Origin: Bathymodiolus brooksi | Lineage: Eukaryota > Mollusca > Bivalvia > Mytilida > Modiolidae | Direction: 5' to 3' | Length of the DNA: 64,000 bases | Assembly (NCBI GenBank): GCA_963680875.1 | Contig: OY804578.1 | Location: forward strand, 2,418,001-2,482,000 | Shown: positions 20,229-33,200 of the stretch, one piece after another | Position numbering within the stretch: position 1 is the stretch's first letter | Layout of the letters: the number at the start of each line of letters is the position of its first letter | Notes under the pieces: model-generated | The model's database searches: none | What the model saw: only the letters and a program-made list of their open reading frames with translations | Told to the model about the DNA's origin: nothing | Program-made: the position numbers and the translations under genes

Positions 20229-20722
20229 CTTTTGATGATTACAGGAGGTAATTTTTTCAGGATATCCTCATCATAAGCCCAGGAGGAGGAGAAGAAGACT
20301 CTGATGAGTTTACATACAGCCAACGCCTCTATCTTCTCTTTAACTGGTTGTAGTCTCCAGATATCTATATAACATGGACTCCTGCCATCCTCGGCCCCCC
20401 ACGATACACGATCAACATAGCCATCATAATCTATGTCTAGATAGATGGCACCATCAGATGGCAATGGGAACTGTGTCACTGGTTGTCCAGTCAGTAGATT
20501 TAATACCTCTAACCCATTATGATTATGAATGACCACTACATTAGGATTGTTTATATGTTCATCAATTGTATGTGGGCGTTGTCCACCATAAGCATATCCC
20601 ATGATATGTTCAGGTCTCAATGCTGATTTCTGATGTGGTACATTTTCTATGCTTGTATCATCTTGTTTCTGAAATCTACCTAATTTTATTTTTGTGTCTT
20701 TTAAGTCATTCCAGAAATGAGG
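20229..20722 (-). CDS. Internal exon of an FG-GAP/beta-propeller-like protein (partial gene)
   Basis: A 494-nt minus-strand exon from an acceptor 'ctttatatattttcag' (AG at 20723-20724) to a donor AAAAG|GTACAT (20229/20228). It encodes 164 codons plus two bases. The start reads PHFWNDLKDTKIKLGRFQKQ. A strand-like 'NVVVIHNHNGLEVLNLLTGQ' and 'IYLDIDYDGYVDRVSWG' follow at about residues 63-120; DIDYDGYVD fits the DxDxDGxxD calcium-binding loop of FG-GAP/VCBS-type propeller blades. The segment after that, 'WAYDEDILKKLPPVIIK', reaches the donor. Phase 2 at the donor matches the acceptor of the exon at 15681-15810, 4.4 kb away. An earlier in-exon donor-like GCT|GTATGT (about 20325) would not keep frame with that exon. 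I do not recognise the gene by name. It probably encodes a secreted or membrane-anchored propeller protein, but signal peptide and anchor exons lie outside what I can see. Confidence 0.6.
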
Positions 20723-20743
20723 CTGAAAATATATAAAGGCCAT

Positions 20744-21147
20744 TCTAGCTTGTTACAGTAAATAGATGTAATTAGGAATTACAGTAAATACTCGTAATTA
20801 CTGATGTATTTAAGAACTACATGTAATTCCTAATTTGTCAGTAATTAAGAGTAATAACTAAAATAATTGGATGATTTTATGCTTATTTACTGATTTCTAA
20901 TTTTGAATGTTTTATTTAGACAAGACTCATACAACCAATATATGAAATGCAAATAGAATATACTTTTGAAATAAATTACACTGATTCTAAAACATATTTA
21001 TTTTAACAGACATGAATAAGCAAAACATCAATTATTTACTTGTAAGATAAGAAATTATGTTTCCTAAAAATCAATATTAAAAAGTTCATCACTTATTTTG
21101 GCACGAGTTACTATTATGACTCTTTGAATTACATAAAACATTTGGTC
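20744..21147. other. AT-rich non-coding stretch, probably intron
   Basis: Upstream (minus-strand sense) of the exon at 20229-20722. It holds a 13-bp inverted pair AATTAGGAATTAC (20770-20782) and GTAATTCCTAATT (20823-20835) in a run of 'gtaatta' motifs. No further exon was recognised. Confidence 0.5.
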
Positions 21148-21273
21148 TCACATGTTTACATGTTCTTCTTCACAACCCGTTTTAAAACAGCATTTAACCA
21201 TGGCTTGTCTGTCTACTATTGATTGTAAGTGGGTTGCCTCATGGACGCTAATTTCAGTGTTCAAATCGTGAAA
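21148..21273 (-). CDS. Candidate short coding segment, uncertain
   Basis: A minus-strand frame of 41 codons bounded by stops reads FHDLNTEISVHEATHLQSIV, DRQAMVKCCFKTGCEEEHVN, M. Its amino-acid make-up (three Cys, acidic EEEH, few of the Lys/Ile/Phe runs seen in nearby non-coding DNA) is more protein-like than its surroundings. A possible donor CAT|GTAAAC follows EEEH in phase 0, the same phase in which the exon at 20722 begins, so it could be the preceding exon. There is no start codon at its head and no convincing acceptor. It may equally be a chance frame or an old repeat. Confidence 0.2.
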   Translation of the reverse strand, partial: FHDLNTEISVHEATHLQSIVDRQAMVKCCFKTGCEEEHVNM

Positions 21274-24200
21274 TCATGAAAAGTGATTGGCATGAAGTTG
21301 CTTCTCAAAAATGTTGAGTTTAGTAGTCCATGTTTAGTTCCAGCTTTCTACCTCCCACTGAGACTGAGAGTCTCTTCTCTACCCTCCACTGAGACTGAGG
21401 GTCTCTTCTCTACCCTCCACTGAGACTGAGGGTCTCTTCTCTACACTCCACTGAGACTGAGGGTCTCTTCTCTACACTCCACTGAGACTGAGAGTCTCTT
21501 CCCTACCCTCCACTGAGACTGAGAGTCTTTTCTCTACCCTCCACTGAGACTGAGAGTCTCTTTTCTACACTCCCCTGAGACTGAGAGTCTCTTCTCTACC
21601 CTCCACTGAGACTGAGAGTCTCTTCTCTACACTCCACTGAGACTGAGAGTCTCTTCTCTACGCTCCACTGAGACTGAGAGTCTCTTCTCTACGCTCCACT
21701 GAGACTGAGGGTCTCTTCTCTACCCTCCACTGAGACTGAGAGTCTCTTCTCTACCCTCCCCTGAGACTAAGGGTCTCTTCTCTACACTCCCCTGAGACTG
21801 AGCGTCTCTTCTCTACACTCCACTGAGACTGAGAGTCTCTTCTCTACACTCCACTGAGACTGAGGGTCTCTTCTCTACCCTCCACTGAGACTGAGAGTCT
21901 CTTCTCTACACTCCCCTGAGACTGAGAGTCTCTTCTCTACCCTCCACTGAGACTGAGTCTCTTCTCTACACTCCACTGAGACTGAGAGTCTCTTCTCTAC
22001 CCTCCACTGAGACTGAGGGTCTCTTCTCTACATTCCACTGAGACTGAGGGTCTCTTCTCTACACTCCACTGAGACTGAGAGTCTCTTCTCTACCCTCCAC
22101 TGAGACTGAGAGTCTTTTCTCTACCCTCCACTGAGACTGAGAGTCTCTTTTATACACTCCCCTGTGACTGAGAGTCTCTTCTCTACCCTCCACTGAGACT
22201 GAGAGTCTCTTCTCTACACTCCACTGAGACTGAGAGTCTCTTCTCTACGCTCCACTGAGACTGAGAGTCTCTTCTCTACGCTCCACTGAGACTGAGGGTC
22301 TCTTCTCTACCCTCCACTGAGACTGAGAGTCTCTTCTCTACCCTCCCCTGAGACTAAAGGTCTCTTCTCTACACTCCCCTGAGACTGAGGGTCTCTTCTC
22401 TACACTCCACTGAGACTGAGAGTCTCTTCCCTACCCTCCACTGAGACTGAGAGTCTTTTCTCTACCCTCCACTGAGACTGAGAGTCTCTTTTATACACTC
22501 CCCTGTGACTGAGAGTCTCTTCTCTACCCTCCACTGAGACTGAGAGTCTCTTCTCTACACTCCACTGAGACTGAGAGTCTCTTCTCTACGCTCCACTGAG
22601 ACTGAGAGTCTCTTCTCTACGCTCCACTGAGACTGAGGGTCTCTTCTCTACCCTCCACTGAGACTGAGAGTCTCTTCTCTACCCTCCCCTGAGACTGAGG
22701 GTCTCTTCTCTACACTCCACTGAGACTGAGAGTCTCTTCCCTACCCTCCACTGAGACTGAGAGTCTTTTCTCTACCCTCCACTGAGACTGAGAGTCTCTT
22801 TTCTACACTCCCCTGAGACTGAGAGTCTCTTCTCTACCCTCCACTGAGACTGAGAGTCTCTTCTCTACACTCCACTGAGACTGAGAGTCTCTTCTCTACC
22901 CTCCACTGAGACTGAGGGTATCTTCTCTACCCTTCACTGAGACTGAGAGTCTCTTCTCTACCCTCCACTGAGACTAAGGGTCTCTTCTCTACACTCCCCT
23001 GAGACTGAGAGTCTCTTCTCTACCCTCCACTGAGACTGAGGGTCTCTTCTCTATCCTCCACTGAGACTGAGAGTCTCTTCTTTACACTCCCCTGAGACTG
23101 AGAGTCTCTTCTCTACCCTCCACTGAGACTGAGAGTCTCTTCTCTACACTCCACTGAGACTGAGAGTCTCTTCTCTACCCTCCACTGAGACTGAGGGTCT
23201 CTTCTCTACACTCCACTGAGACTGAGGGTCTCTTCTCTACACTCCACTGAGACTGAGAGTCTCTTCTCTACCCTCCACTGAGACTGAGAGTCTTTTCTCT
23301 ACCCTCCACTGAGACTGAGTCTCTTTTCTACCCTCCCCTGAGACTGAGAGTCTCTTCTCTACCCTCCACTGAGACTGAAAGTCTCTTCTCTACACTCCAC
23401 TGAGACTGATAGTCTCTTCTCTACGCTCCACTGAGACTGAGAGTCTCTTCTCTACGCTCCACTGAGACTGAGGGTCTCTTCTCTACCCTCCACTGAGACT
23501 GAGAGTCTCTTTTCTACCCTCCCCTGAGACTAAGGGTCTCTTCTCTACACTCCCCTGAGACTGAGAGTCTCTTCTCTACACTCCACTGAGACTGAGAGTC
23601 TCTTCTCTACCCTCCACTGAGACTGAGGGTCTCTTCTCTACCCTCCACTGAGACTGAGAGTCTCTTCTCTACACTCCCCTGAGACTGAGAGTCTCTTCTC
23701 TACCCTCCACTGAGACTGAGAGTCTCTTCTCTACACTCCACTGAGACTGAGGGTCTCTTCTCTACATTCCACTGAGACTGAGAGTATCTTCTCTACCCTC
23801 CACTGAGACTGAGGGTCTCTTTTCTACACTCCACTGAGACTGAGTGTCTCTTCTCTACACTCCACTGAGACTGAGGGTCTCTTCTCTATCCTCCAATGAG
23901 ACTTGAGGGTCTCTTCTCTATGCTCCACTGGGACTGAGAGTCTCTTCCCTACCCTCCACTGAGACTGAGAGTCTTTTCTCTACCCTCCACTGAGACTGAG
24001 AGTCTCTTTTATACACTCTCCTGTGACTGAGAGTCTCTTCTCTACCCTCCACTGAGACTGAGAGTCTCTTCTCTACACTCCACTGAGACTGAGGGTCTCT
24101 TCTCTACCCTCCACTGAGACTGAGTCTCTTCTCTACCCTCCCCTGAGAATAAGGGTCTCTTCTCTACACTCCCCTGAGACTGAGGGTCTCTTCTCTACAC

Positions 24201-27200
24201 TCCACTGAGACTGCGAGTCTCTTCCCTACCCTCCACTGAGACTGAGAGTCTTTTCTCTACCCTCCACTGAGACTGAGAGTCTCTTTTCTACACTCCCCTG
24301 AGACTGAGAGTCTCTTCTCTACCCTCCACTGAGACTGAGAGTCTCTTCTCTACCCTCCACTGAGACTGAGAGTCTCTTCTCTACGCTCCACTGAGACTGA
24401 GGGTCTCTTCTCTACCCTCCACTGAGACTGAGAGTCTCTTCTCTACCCTCCTCTGAGACTAAGGGTCTCTTCTCTACACTCCCCTGAGACTGAGAGTCTC
24501 TTCTCTACCCTCCACTGAGACTGAGGGTCTCTTCTCTATCCTCCACTGAGACTGAGAGTCTCTTCTCTACACTCCCCTGAGACTGAGAGTCTCTTCTCTA
24601 CCCTCCACTGAGACTGAGAGTCTCTTCTCTACACTCCACTGAGACTGAAAGTCTCTTCTCTACCCTCCACTGAGACTGAGGGTCTCTTCTCTACACTCCA
24701 CTGACACTGAGAGTCTCTTCTCTACCCTCCACTGAGACTGAGAGTCTTTTCTCTACCCTCCACTGAGACTGAGAGTCTCTTTTCTACCCTCCCCTGAGAC
24801 TGAGAGTCTCTTCTCTACCCTCCACTGAGACTGAGAGTCTCTTCTCTACACTCCACTGAGACTGAGAGTCTCTTCTCTACGCTCCACTGAGACTGAGAGT
24901 CTCTTCTCTACGCTCCACTGAGACTGAGGGTCTCTTCTCTACCCTCCACTGAGACTGAGAGTCTCTTCTCTACCCTCCCCTGAGACTGAGGGTCTCTTCT
25001 CTACACTCCCCTGAGACTGAGAGTCTCTTCTCTACACTCCACTGAGACTGAGAGTCTCTTCTCTACCCTCCACTGAGACTGAGGGTCTCTTCTCTACCCT
25101 CCACTGAGACTGAGAGTCTCTTCTCTACACTCCCCTGAGACTGAGAGTCTCTTCTCTACCCTCCACTGAGACTGAGAGTCTCTTCTCTACACTCCACTGA
25201 GACTGAGGGTCTCTTCTCTACATTCCACTGAGACTGAGAGTATCTTCTCTACCCTCCACTGAGACTGAGGGTCTCTTCTCTACACTCCACTGAGACTGAG
25301 AGTCTCTTCTCTACACTCCACTGAGACTGAGGGTCTCTTCTCTATCCTCCAATGAGACTTGAGGGTCTCTTCTCTATGCTCCACTGAGACTGAGAGTCTC
25401 TTCTCTACACTCCTCTGAGACTGAGGGTCTCTTCTCTACCCTCCCCTGAGACTGAGAGTCTCTTCTCTACACTCCCCTGAGACTGAGGGTCTCTTCTCTA
25501 CACTCCACTGAGACTGAGAGTCTCTTCTCTACCCTCCACTGTGACTGAGAGTCTCTTCTCTACACTCCACTGAGACTGAGAGTCTCTTCTCTACACTCCC
25601 CTGAGACTGAGGGTCTCTCCTCTACACTCCCCTGAGACTGAGGGTCTCTTCTCTACCCTCCACTGAGACTGAGGGTCTCTTCTCTATGCTCCACTGAGAC
25701 TGGGGATCTCTTCTTTACACTCCACTGAGACTGAGGTTCTCTTCTCTATGCTCCACTGAGACTGAGAGTCTCTTCTCTACCCTCTCCTGAGACTGAGAGT
25801 CTCTTCTCTACACTCCATTGAGACTGAGGGTCTCTTCTCTACACTCCACTGAGACTGAGAGTCTCTTCTCTACCCTCCACTGAGACTGAGAGTCTCTTCT
25901 CTACACTCCACTGAGACTGAGAGTCTCTTCTCTACCCTCCCCTGAGACTGAGAGTCTCTTCTCTACACTCCCCTGAGACTGAGGGTCTCTTCTCTATCCT
26001 CCACTGAGACTGAGGGTCTCTTCTCTACACTCCACTGAGACTGAGAGTCTCTTCTCTACACTCCCCCGAGACTGTGAGTCTCTTCTCTATACTCCCCTGA
26101 GACTGAGAATCTCTTCTCTACCTCCACTGAGACTGAGGGTCTCTTCTCTATCCTCCACTGAGACTGAGGGTCTCTTCTCTACACTCCCCTGCGACTGAGA
26201 GTCTCTTCTCTACACTCCACTGAGACTGAGAGTCTCTTCTCTACCCTCCCCTGAGACTGAGGGTTTCTTCTCTACCCTCCACTGAGACTGTGGGTCTCTT
26301 CTCTACACTCCACTGAGACTGAGAGTCTCTTCTCTACCCTCCCCTGAGACTGAGTCTCTTCTCTACCCTCCACAGAGACTGAGAGTCTCTTCTCTACCCT
26401 CCACTGAGACTGAGAGTCTCTTCTCTACACTCCCCTGAAACTGAGAGTCTCTTCTCTACACTCCACTGAGACTGAGAGTCTCTTCTCTACCCTCCACTGA
26501 GACTGAGTCTCTTCTCTACACTCCTCTGAGATTGAGAGTCTCTTCTCTACCCTCCCCTGAGACTGAGAGTCTCTTCTCTACACTCCCCTGAGACTGAGGG
26601 TCTCTTCTCTACCCTCCACTGAGACTGAGAGTCTCTTCTCTACCCTCCCCTGAGACTAAGGGTCTCTTCTCTACACTCCCCTGAGACTGAGGGTCTCTTC
26701 TCTACACTCCACTGAGACTGAGAGTCTCTTCCCTACCCTCCACTGAGACTGAGAGTCTTTTCTCTACCCTCCACTGAGACTGAGAGTCTCTTTTATACAC
26801 TCCCCTGTGACTGAGAGTCTCTTCTCTACCCTCCACTGAGACTGAGAGTCTCTTCTCTACACTCCTCTGAGACTGAGAGTCTCTTCTCTACGCTCCACTG
26901 AGACTGAGAGTCTCTTCTCTACGCTCCACTGAGACTGAGGGTCTCTTCTCTACCCTCCACTGAGACTGAGAGTCTCTTCTCTACCCTCCCCTGAGACTGA
27001 GGGTCTCTTCTCTACACTCCACTGAGACTGAGAGTCTCTTCCCTACCCTCCACTGAGACTGAGAGTCTTTTCTCTACCCTCCACTGAGACTGAGAGTCTC
27101 TTTTCTACACTCCCCTGAGACTGAGAGTCTCTTCTCTACGCTCCACTGAGACTGAGAGTCTCTTCTCTACACTCCACTGAGACTGAGAGTCTCTTCTCTA

Positions 27201-30200
27201 CGCTCCACTGAGACTGAGAGTCTCTTCTCTACCCTCCACTGAGACTGAGGGTCTCTTCTCTACCCTCCACTGAGACTGAGAGTCTCTTCTCTACCCTCCC
27301 CTGAGACTAAGGGTCTCTTCTCTACACTCCCCTGAGACTGAGGGTCTCTTCTCTACACTCCACTGAGACTGAGAGTCTCTTCCCTACCCTCCACTGAGAC
27401 TGAGAGTCTTTTCTCTACCCTCCACTGAGACTGAGAGTCTCTTTTCTACACTCCCCTGAGACTGAGAGTCTCTTCTCTACCCTCCACTGAGACTGAGAGT
27501 CTCTTCTCTACGCTCCACTGAGACTGAGAGTCTCTTCTCTACGCTCCACTGAGACTGAGAGTCTCTTCTCTACACTCCACTGAGACTGAGGGTCTCTTCT
27601 CTACCCTCCACTGAGACTGAGAGTCTCTTCTCTAACCTCTTCTGAGACTAAGGGTCTCTTCTCTACACTCCCCTGAGACTGAGAGTCTCTTCTCTACCCT
27701 CCACTGAGACTGAAGGTCTCTTCTCTATCCTCCACTGAGACTGAGAGTCTCTTCTCTACACTCCCCTGAGACTGAGAGTCTCTTCTCTACCCTCCACTGA
27801 GACTGAGAGTCTCTTCTCTACACTCCACTGAGACTGAGAGTCTCTTCTCTACCCTCCACTGAGACTGAGGGTCTCTTCTCTACACTCCACTGAGACTGAG
27901 GGTCTCTTCTCTACACTCCACTGAGACTGAGAGTCTCTTCTCTACCCTCCACTGAGACTGAGAGTCTTTTCTCTACCCTCCACTGAGACTGAGAGTCTCT
28001 TTTCTACACTCCCCTGAGACTGAGAGTCTCTTCTCTACCCTCCACTGAGACTGAGAGTCTCTTCTCTACACTCCACTGAGACTGAGAGTCTCTTCTCTAC
28101 GCTCCACTGAGACTGAGAGTCTCTTCTCTACGCTCCACTGAGACTGAGGGTCTCTTCTCTACCCTCCACTGAGACTGAGAGTCTCTTCTCTACCCTCCCC
28201 TGAGACTAAGGGTCTCTTCTCTACACTCCCCTGAGACTGAGAGTCTCTTCTCTACACTCCACTGAGACTGAGAGTCTCTTCTCTACCCTCCACTGAGACT
28301 GAGGGTCTCTTCTCTACACTCCACTGAGACTGAGAGTCTCTTCTCTACACTCCCCTGAGACTGAGAGTCTCTTCTCTACCCTCCACTGAGACTGAGAGTC
28401 TCTTCTCTACACTCCACTGAGACTGAGGGTCTCTTCTCTACATTCCACTGAGACTGAGAGTATCTTCTCTACCCTCCACTGAGACTGAGGGTCTCTTTTC
28501 TACACTCCACTGAGACAGAGTCTCTTCTCTACCCTCCCCTGAGACTGAGAGTCTCTTCTCTACACTCCATTGAGACTGAGGGTCTCTTCTCTACACTCCA
28601 CTGAGACTGAGAGTCTCTTCTCTACCCTCCACTGACACTGAGAGTCTCTTCTCTACACTCCACTGAGACTGAGTCTCTTCTATACCCTCCCCTGAGACTG
28701 AGAGTCTCTTCTCTACACTCCCCTGAGACTGAGGGTCTCTTCTCTATCCTCCACTGAGACTGAGGGTCTCTTCTCTACACTCCACTGAGACTGAGAGTCT
28801 CTTCTCTACACTCCCCTGAGACTGTGAGTCTCTTCTCTACACTCCCCTGAGACTGAGAATCTCTTCTCTACCTCCACTGAGACTGAGGGTCTCTTCTCTA
28901 TGCTCCACTGAGACTGAGGGTCTCTTCTCTATCCTCCACTGAGACTGAGGGTCTCTTCTCTACACTCCCCTGCGACTGAGAGTCTCTTCCCTACACTCCA
29001 CTGAGACTGAGAGTCTCTTCTCTACCCTCCCCTGAGACTGAGGGTCTCTTCTCTACCCTCCACTGAGACTGTGGGTCTCTTCTCTACACTCCACTTAGAC
29101 TGAGAGTCTCTTCTCTACCCTCCCCTGAGACTGAGTCTCTTCTCTACCCTCCACTGAGACTGAGAGTCTCTTCTCTACACTCCCCTGAAACTGAGAGTCT
29201 CTTCTCTACACTCCACTGAGACTGAGTCTCTTCTCTACCCTCCACTGAGACTGAGTCTCTTTTCTACACTCCTCTGAGACTGAGAGTCTCTTCTCTACCC
29301 TCCCCTGAGACTGAGAGTCTCTTCTCTACACTCCCCTGAGACTGAGGGTCTCTTCTCTACACTCCACTGAGACTGAGAGTCTCTTCTCTACCCTCCACTG
29401 TGACTGAGAGTCTCTTCTCTACACTCCACTGAGACTGAGAGTCTCTTCTCTACACTCCCCTGAGACTGAGGGTCTGTCCTCTACACTCCCCTGAGACTGA
29501 GGGTCTCTTCTCTACCCTCCACTGTGACTGAGGGTCTCTTCTCTATGCTCCACTGAGACTGGGGATCTCTTCTTTACACTCCACTGAGACTGAGGTTCTC
29601 TTCTCTATGCTCCACTGAGACTGAGAGTCTCTTCTCTACCCTCTCCTGAGACTGAGAGTCTCTTCTCTACCCTCCACTGTGACTGAGAGTCTCTTCTCTA
29701 CACTCCACTGAGACTGAGAGTCTCTTCTCTACACTCCCCTGAGACTGAGGGTCTGTCCTCTACACTCCCCTGAGACTGAGGGTCTCTTCTCTACCCTCCA
29801 CTGTGACTGAGGGTCTCTTCTCTATGCTCCACTGAGACTGGGGATCTCTTCTTTACACTCCACTGAGACTGAGGTTCTCTTCTCTATGCTCCACTGAGAC
29901 TGAGAGTCTCTTCTCTACCCTCTCCTGAGACTGAGAGTCTCTTCTCTACACTCCATTGAGACTGAGGGTCTCTTCTCTACACTCCACTGAGACTGAGAGT
30001 CTCTTCTCTACCCTCCACTGAGACTGAGAGTCTCTTCTCTACACTCCACTGAGACTGAGAGTCTCTTCTCTACCCTCCCCTGAGACTGAGAGTCTCTTCT
30101 CTACACTCCCCTGAGACTGAGGGTCTCTTCTCTATCCTCCCCTGAGACTGAGGGTCTCTTCTCTACACTCCACTGAGACTGAGAGTCTCTTCTCTACACT

Positions 30201-33200
30201 CCCCTGAGACTGTGAGTCTCTTCTCTACACTCCCCTGAGACTGAGAATCTCTTCTCTACCTCCACTGAGACTGAGGGTCTCTTCTCTATGCTCCACTGAG
30301 ACTGAGGGTCTCTTCTCTATCCTCCACTGAGACTGAGGGTCTCTTCTCTACACTCCCCTGCGACTGAGAGTCTCTTCTCTACACTCCACTGAGACTGAGA
30401 GTCTCTTCTCTACCCTCCCCTGAGACTGAGGGTCTCTTCTCTACCCTCCACTGAGACTGTGGGTCTCTTCTCTACACTCCACTTATACTGAGAGTCTCTT
30501 CTCTACCTTCCCCTGAGACTGAGTCTCTTCTCTACCCTCCACTGAGACTGAGAGTCTCTTCTCTACCCTCCACTGAGACTGAGAGTCTCTTCTCTACACT
30601 CCCCTGAGACTGAGGGTCTCTTCTCTACACTCCACTGAGACTGAGAGTCTCTTCCCTACCCTCCACTGAGACTGAGAGTCTTTTCTCTACCCTCCACTGA
30701 GACTGAGAGTCTCTTTTATACACTCCCCTGTGACTGAGAGTCTCTTCTCTACCCTCCACTGAGACTGAGAGTCTCTTCTCTACACTCCACTGAGACTGAG
30801 AGTCTCTTCTCTACGCTCCACTGAGACTGAGAGTCTCTTCTCTACCCTCCACTGAGACTGAGGGTCTCTTCTCTACCCTCCACTGAGACTGAGAGTCTCT
30901 TCTCTACCCTCCCCTGAGACTAAGGGTCTCTTCTCTACACTCCCCTGAGACTGAGGGTCTCTTCTCTACACTCCACTGAGACTGAGAGTCTCTTCCCTAC
31001 CCTCCACTGAGACTGAGAGTCTTTTCTCTACCCTCCACTGAGACTGAGAGTCTCTTTTCTACACTCCCCTGAGACTGAGAGTCTCTTCTCTACCCTCCAC
31101 TGAGACTGAGAGTCTCTTCTCTACGCTCCACTGAGACTGTGAGTCTCTTCTCTACGCTCCACTGAGACTGAGAGTCTCTTCTCTACGCTCCACTGAGACT
31201 GAGGGTCTCTTCTCTACCCTCCACTGAGACTGAGAGTCTCTTCTCTAACCTCCTCTGAGACTAAGGGTCTCTTCTCTACACTCCCCTGAGACTGAGAGTC
31301 TCTTCTCTACCCTCCACTGAGACTGAGGGTCTCTTCTCTATCCTCCACTGAGACTGAGAGTCTCTTCTCTACACTTCCCTGAGACTGAGAGTCTCTTCTC
31401 TACCCTCCACTGAGACTGAGAGTCTCTTCTCTACACTCCACTGAGACTGAGAGTCTCTTCTCTACCCTCCACTGAGACTGAGGGTCTCTTCTCTACACTC
31501 CACTGAGACTGAGGGTCTATTCTCTACACTCCACTGAGACTGAGAGTCTCTTCTCTACCCTCCACTGAGACTGAGAGTCTTTTCTCTACCCTCCACTGAG
31601 ACTGAGAGTCTCTTTTCTACCCTCCCCTGAGACTGAGAGTCTCTTCTTTACCCTCCACTGAGACTGAGAGTCTCTTCTCTACACTCCACTGAGACTGAGA
31701 GTCTCTTCTCTACGCTCCACTGAGACTGAGAGTCTCTTCTCTACGCTCCACTGAGACTGAGGGTCTCTTCTCTACCCTCCACTGAGACTGAGAGTCTCTT
31801 CTCTACCCTCCCCTGAGACTAAGGGTCTCTTCTCTACACTCCCCTGAGACTGAGAGTCTCTTCTCTACACTCCACGGAGACTGAGAGTCTCTTCTCTACC
31901 CTCCACTGAGACTGATGGTCTCTTCTCTACCCTCCACTGAGACTGAGAGTCTCTTCTCTACACTCCCCTGAGACTGAGAGTCTCTTCTCTACCCTCCACT
32001 GAGACTGAGAGTCTCTTCTCTACACTCCACTGAGACTGAGGGTCTCTTCTCTACATTCCACTGAGACTGAGAGTATCTTCTCTACCCTCCACTGAGACTG
32101 AGGGTCTCTTTTCTACACTCCACTGAGACTGAGAGTCTCTTCTCTACCCTCCCCTGAGACTGAGAGTCTCTTCTCTACACTCCATTGAGACTGAGGGTCT
32201 CTTCTCTACACTCCACTGAGACTGAGAGTCTCTTCTCTACCCTCCACTGAGACTGAGAGTCTCTTCTCTACACTCCACTGAGACTGAGAGTCTCTTCTCT
32301 ACCCTCCCCTGAGACTGAGAGTCTCTTCTCTACACTCCCCTGAGACTGAGGGTCTCTTCTCTATCCTCCACTGAGACTGAGGGTCTCTTCTCTACACTCC
32401 ACTGAGACTGAGAGTCTCTTCTCTACACTCCCCTGAGACTGTGAGTCTCTTCTCTACACTCCCCTGAGACTGAGAATCTCTTCTCTACCTCCACTGAGAC
32501 TGAGGGTCTCTTCTCTATGCTCCACTGAGACTGAGGGTCTCTTCTCTATCCTCCACTGAGACTGAGGGTCTCTTCTCTACACTCCCCTGCGACTGAGAGT
32601 CTCTTCTCTACACTCCACTGAGACTGAGAGTCTCTTCTCTACCCTCCCCTGAGACTGAGGGTCTCTTCTCTACCCTCCACTGAGACTGTGGGTCTCTTCT
32701 CTACACTCCACTTATACTGAGAGTCTCTTCTCTACCTTCCCCTGAGACTGAGTCTCTTCTCTACCCTCCACTGAGACTGAGAGTCTCTTCTCTACCCTCC
32801 ACTGAGACTGAGAGTCTCTTCTCTACACTCCCCTGAGACTGAGGGTCTCTTCTCTACACTCCACTGAGACTGAGAGTCTCTTCCCTACCCTCCACTGAGA
32901 CTGAGAGTCTTTTCTCTACCCTCCACTGAGACTGAGAGTCTCTTTTATACACTCCCCTGTGACTGAGAGTCTCTTCTCTACCCTCCACTGAGACTGAGAG
33001 TCTCTTCTCTACACTCCACTGAGACTGAGAGTCTCTTCTCTACGCTCCACTGAGACTGAGAGTCTCTTCTCTACCCTCCACTGAGACTATGGGTCTCTTC
33101 TCTACACTCCACTTAGACTGAGAGTCTCTTCTCTACCCTCCCCTGAGACTGAGTCTCTTCTCTACCCTCCACTGAGACTGAGAGTCTCTTCTCTACACTC

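Noticed and set aside
20325..20330. Donor-like GCT|GTATGT inside the upstream exon
   Set aside because: Good consensus, but it would leave phase 0, which does not match the acceptor at 15810; the AAAAG|GTACAT donor at 20229 does.
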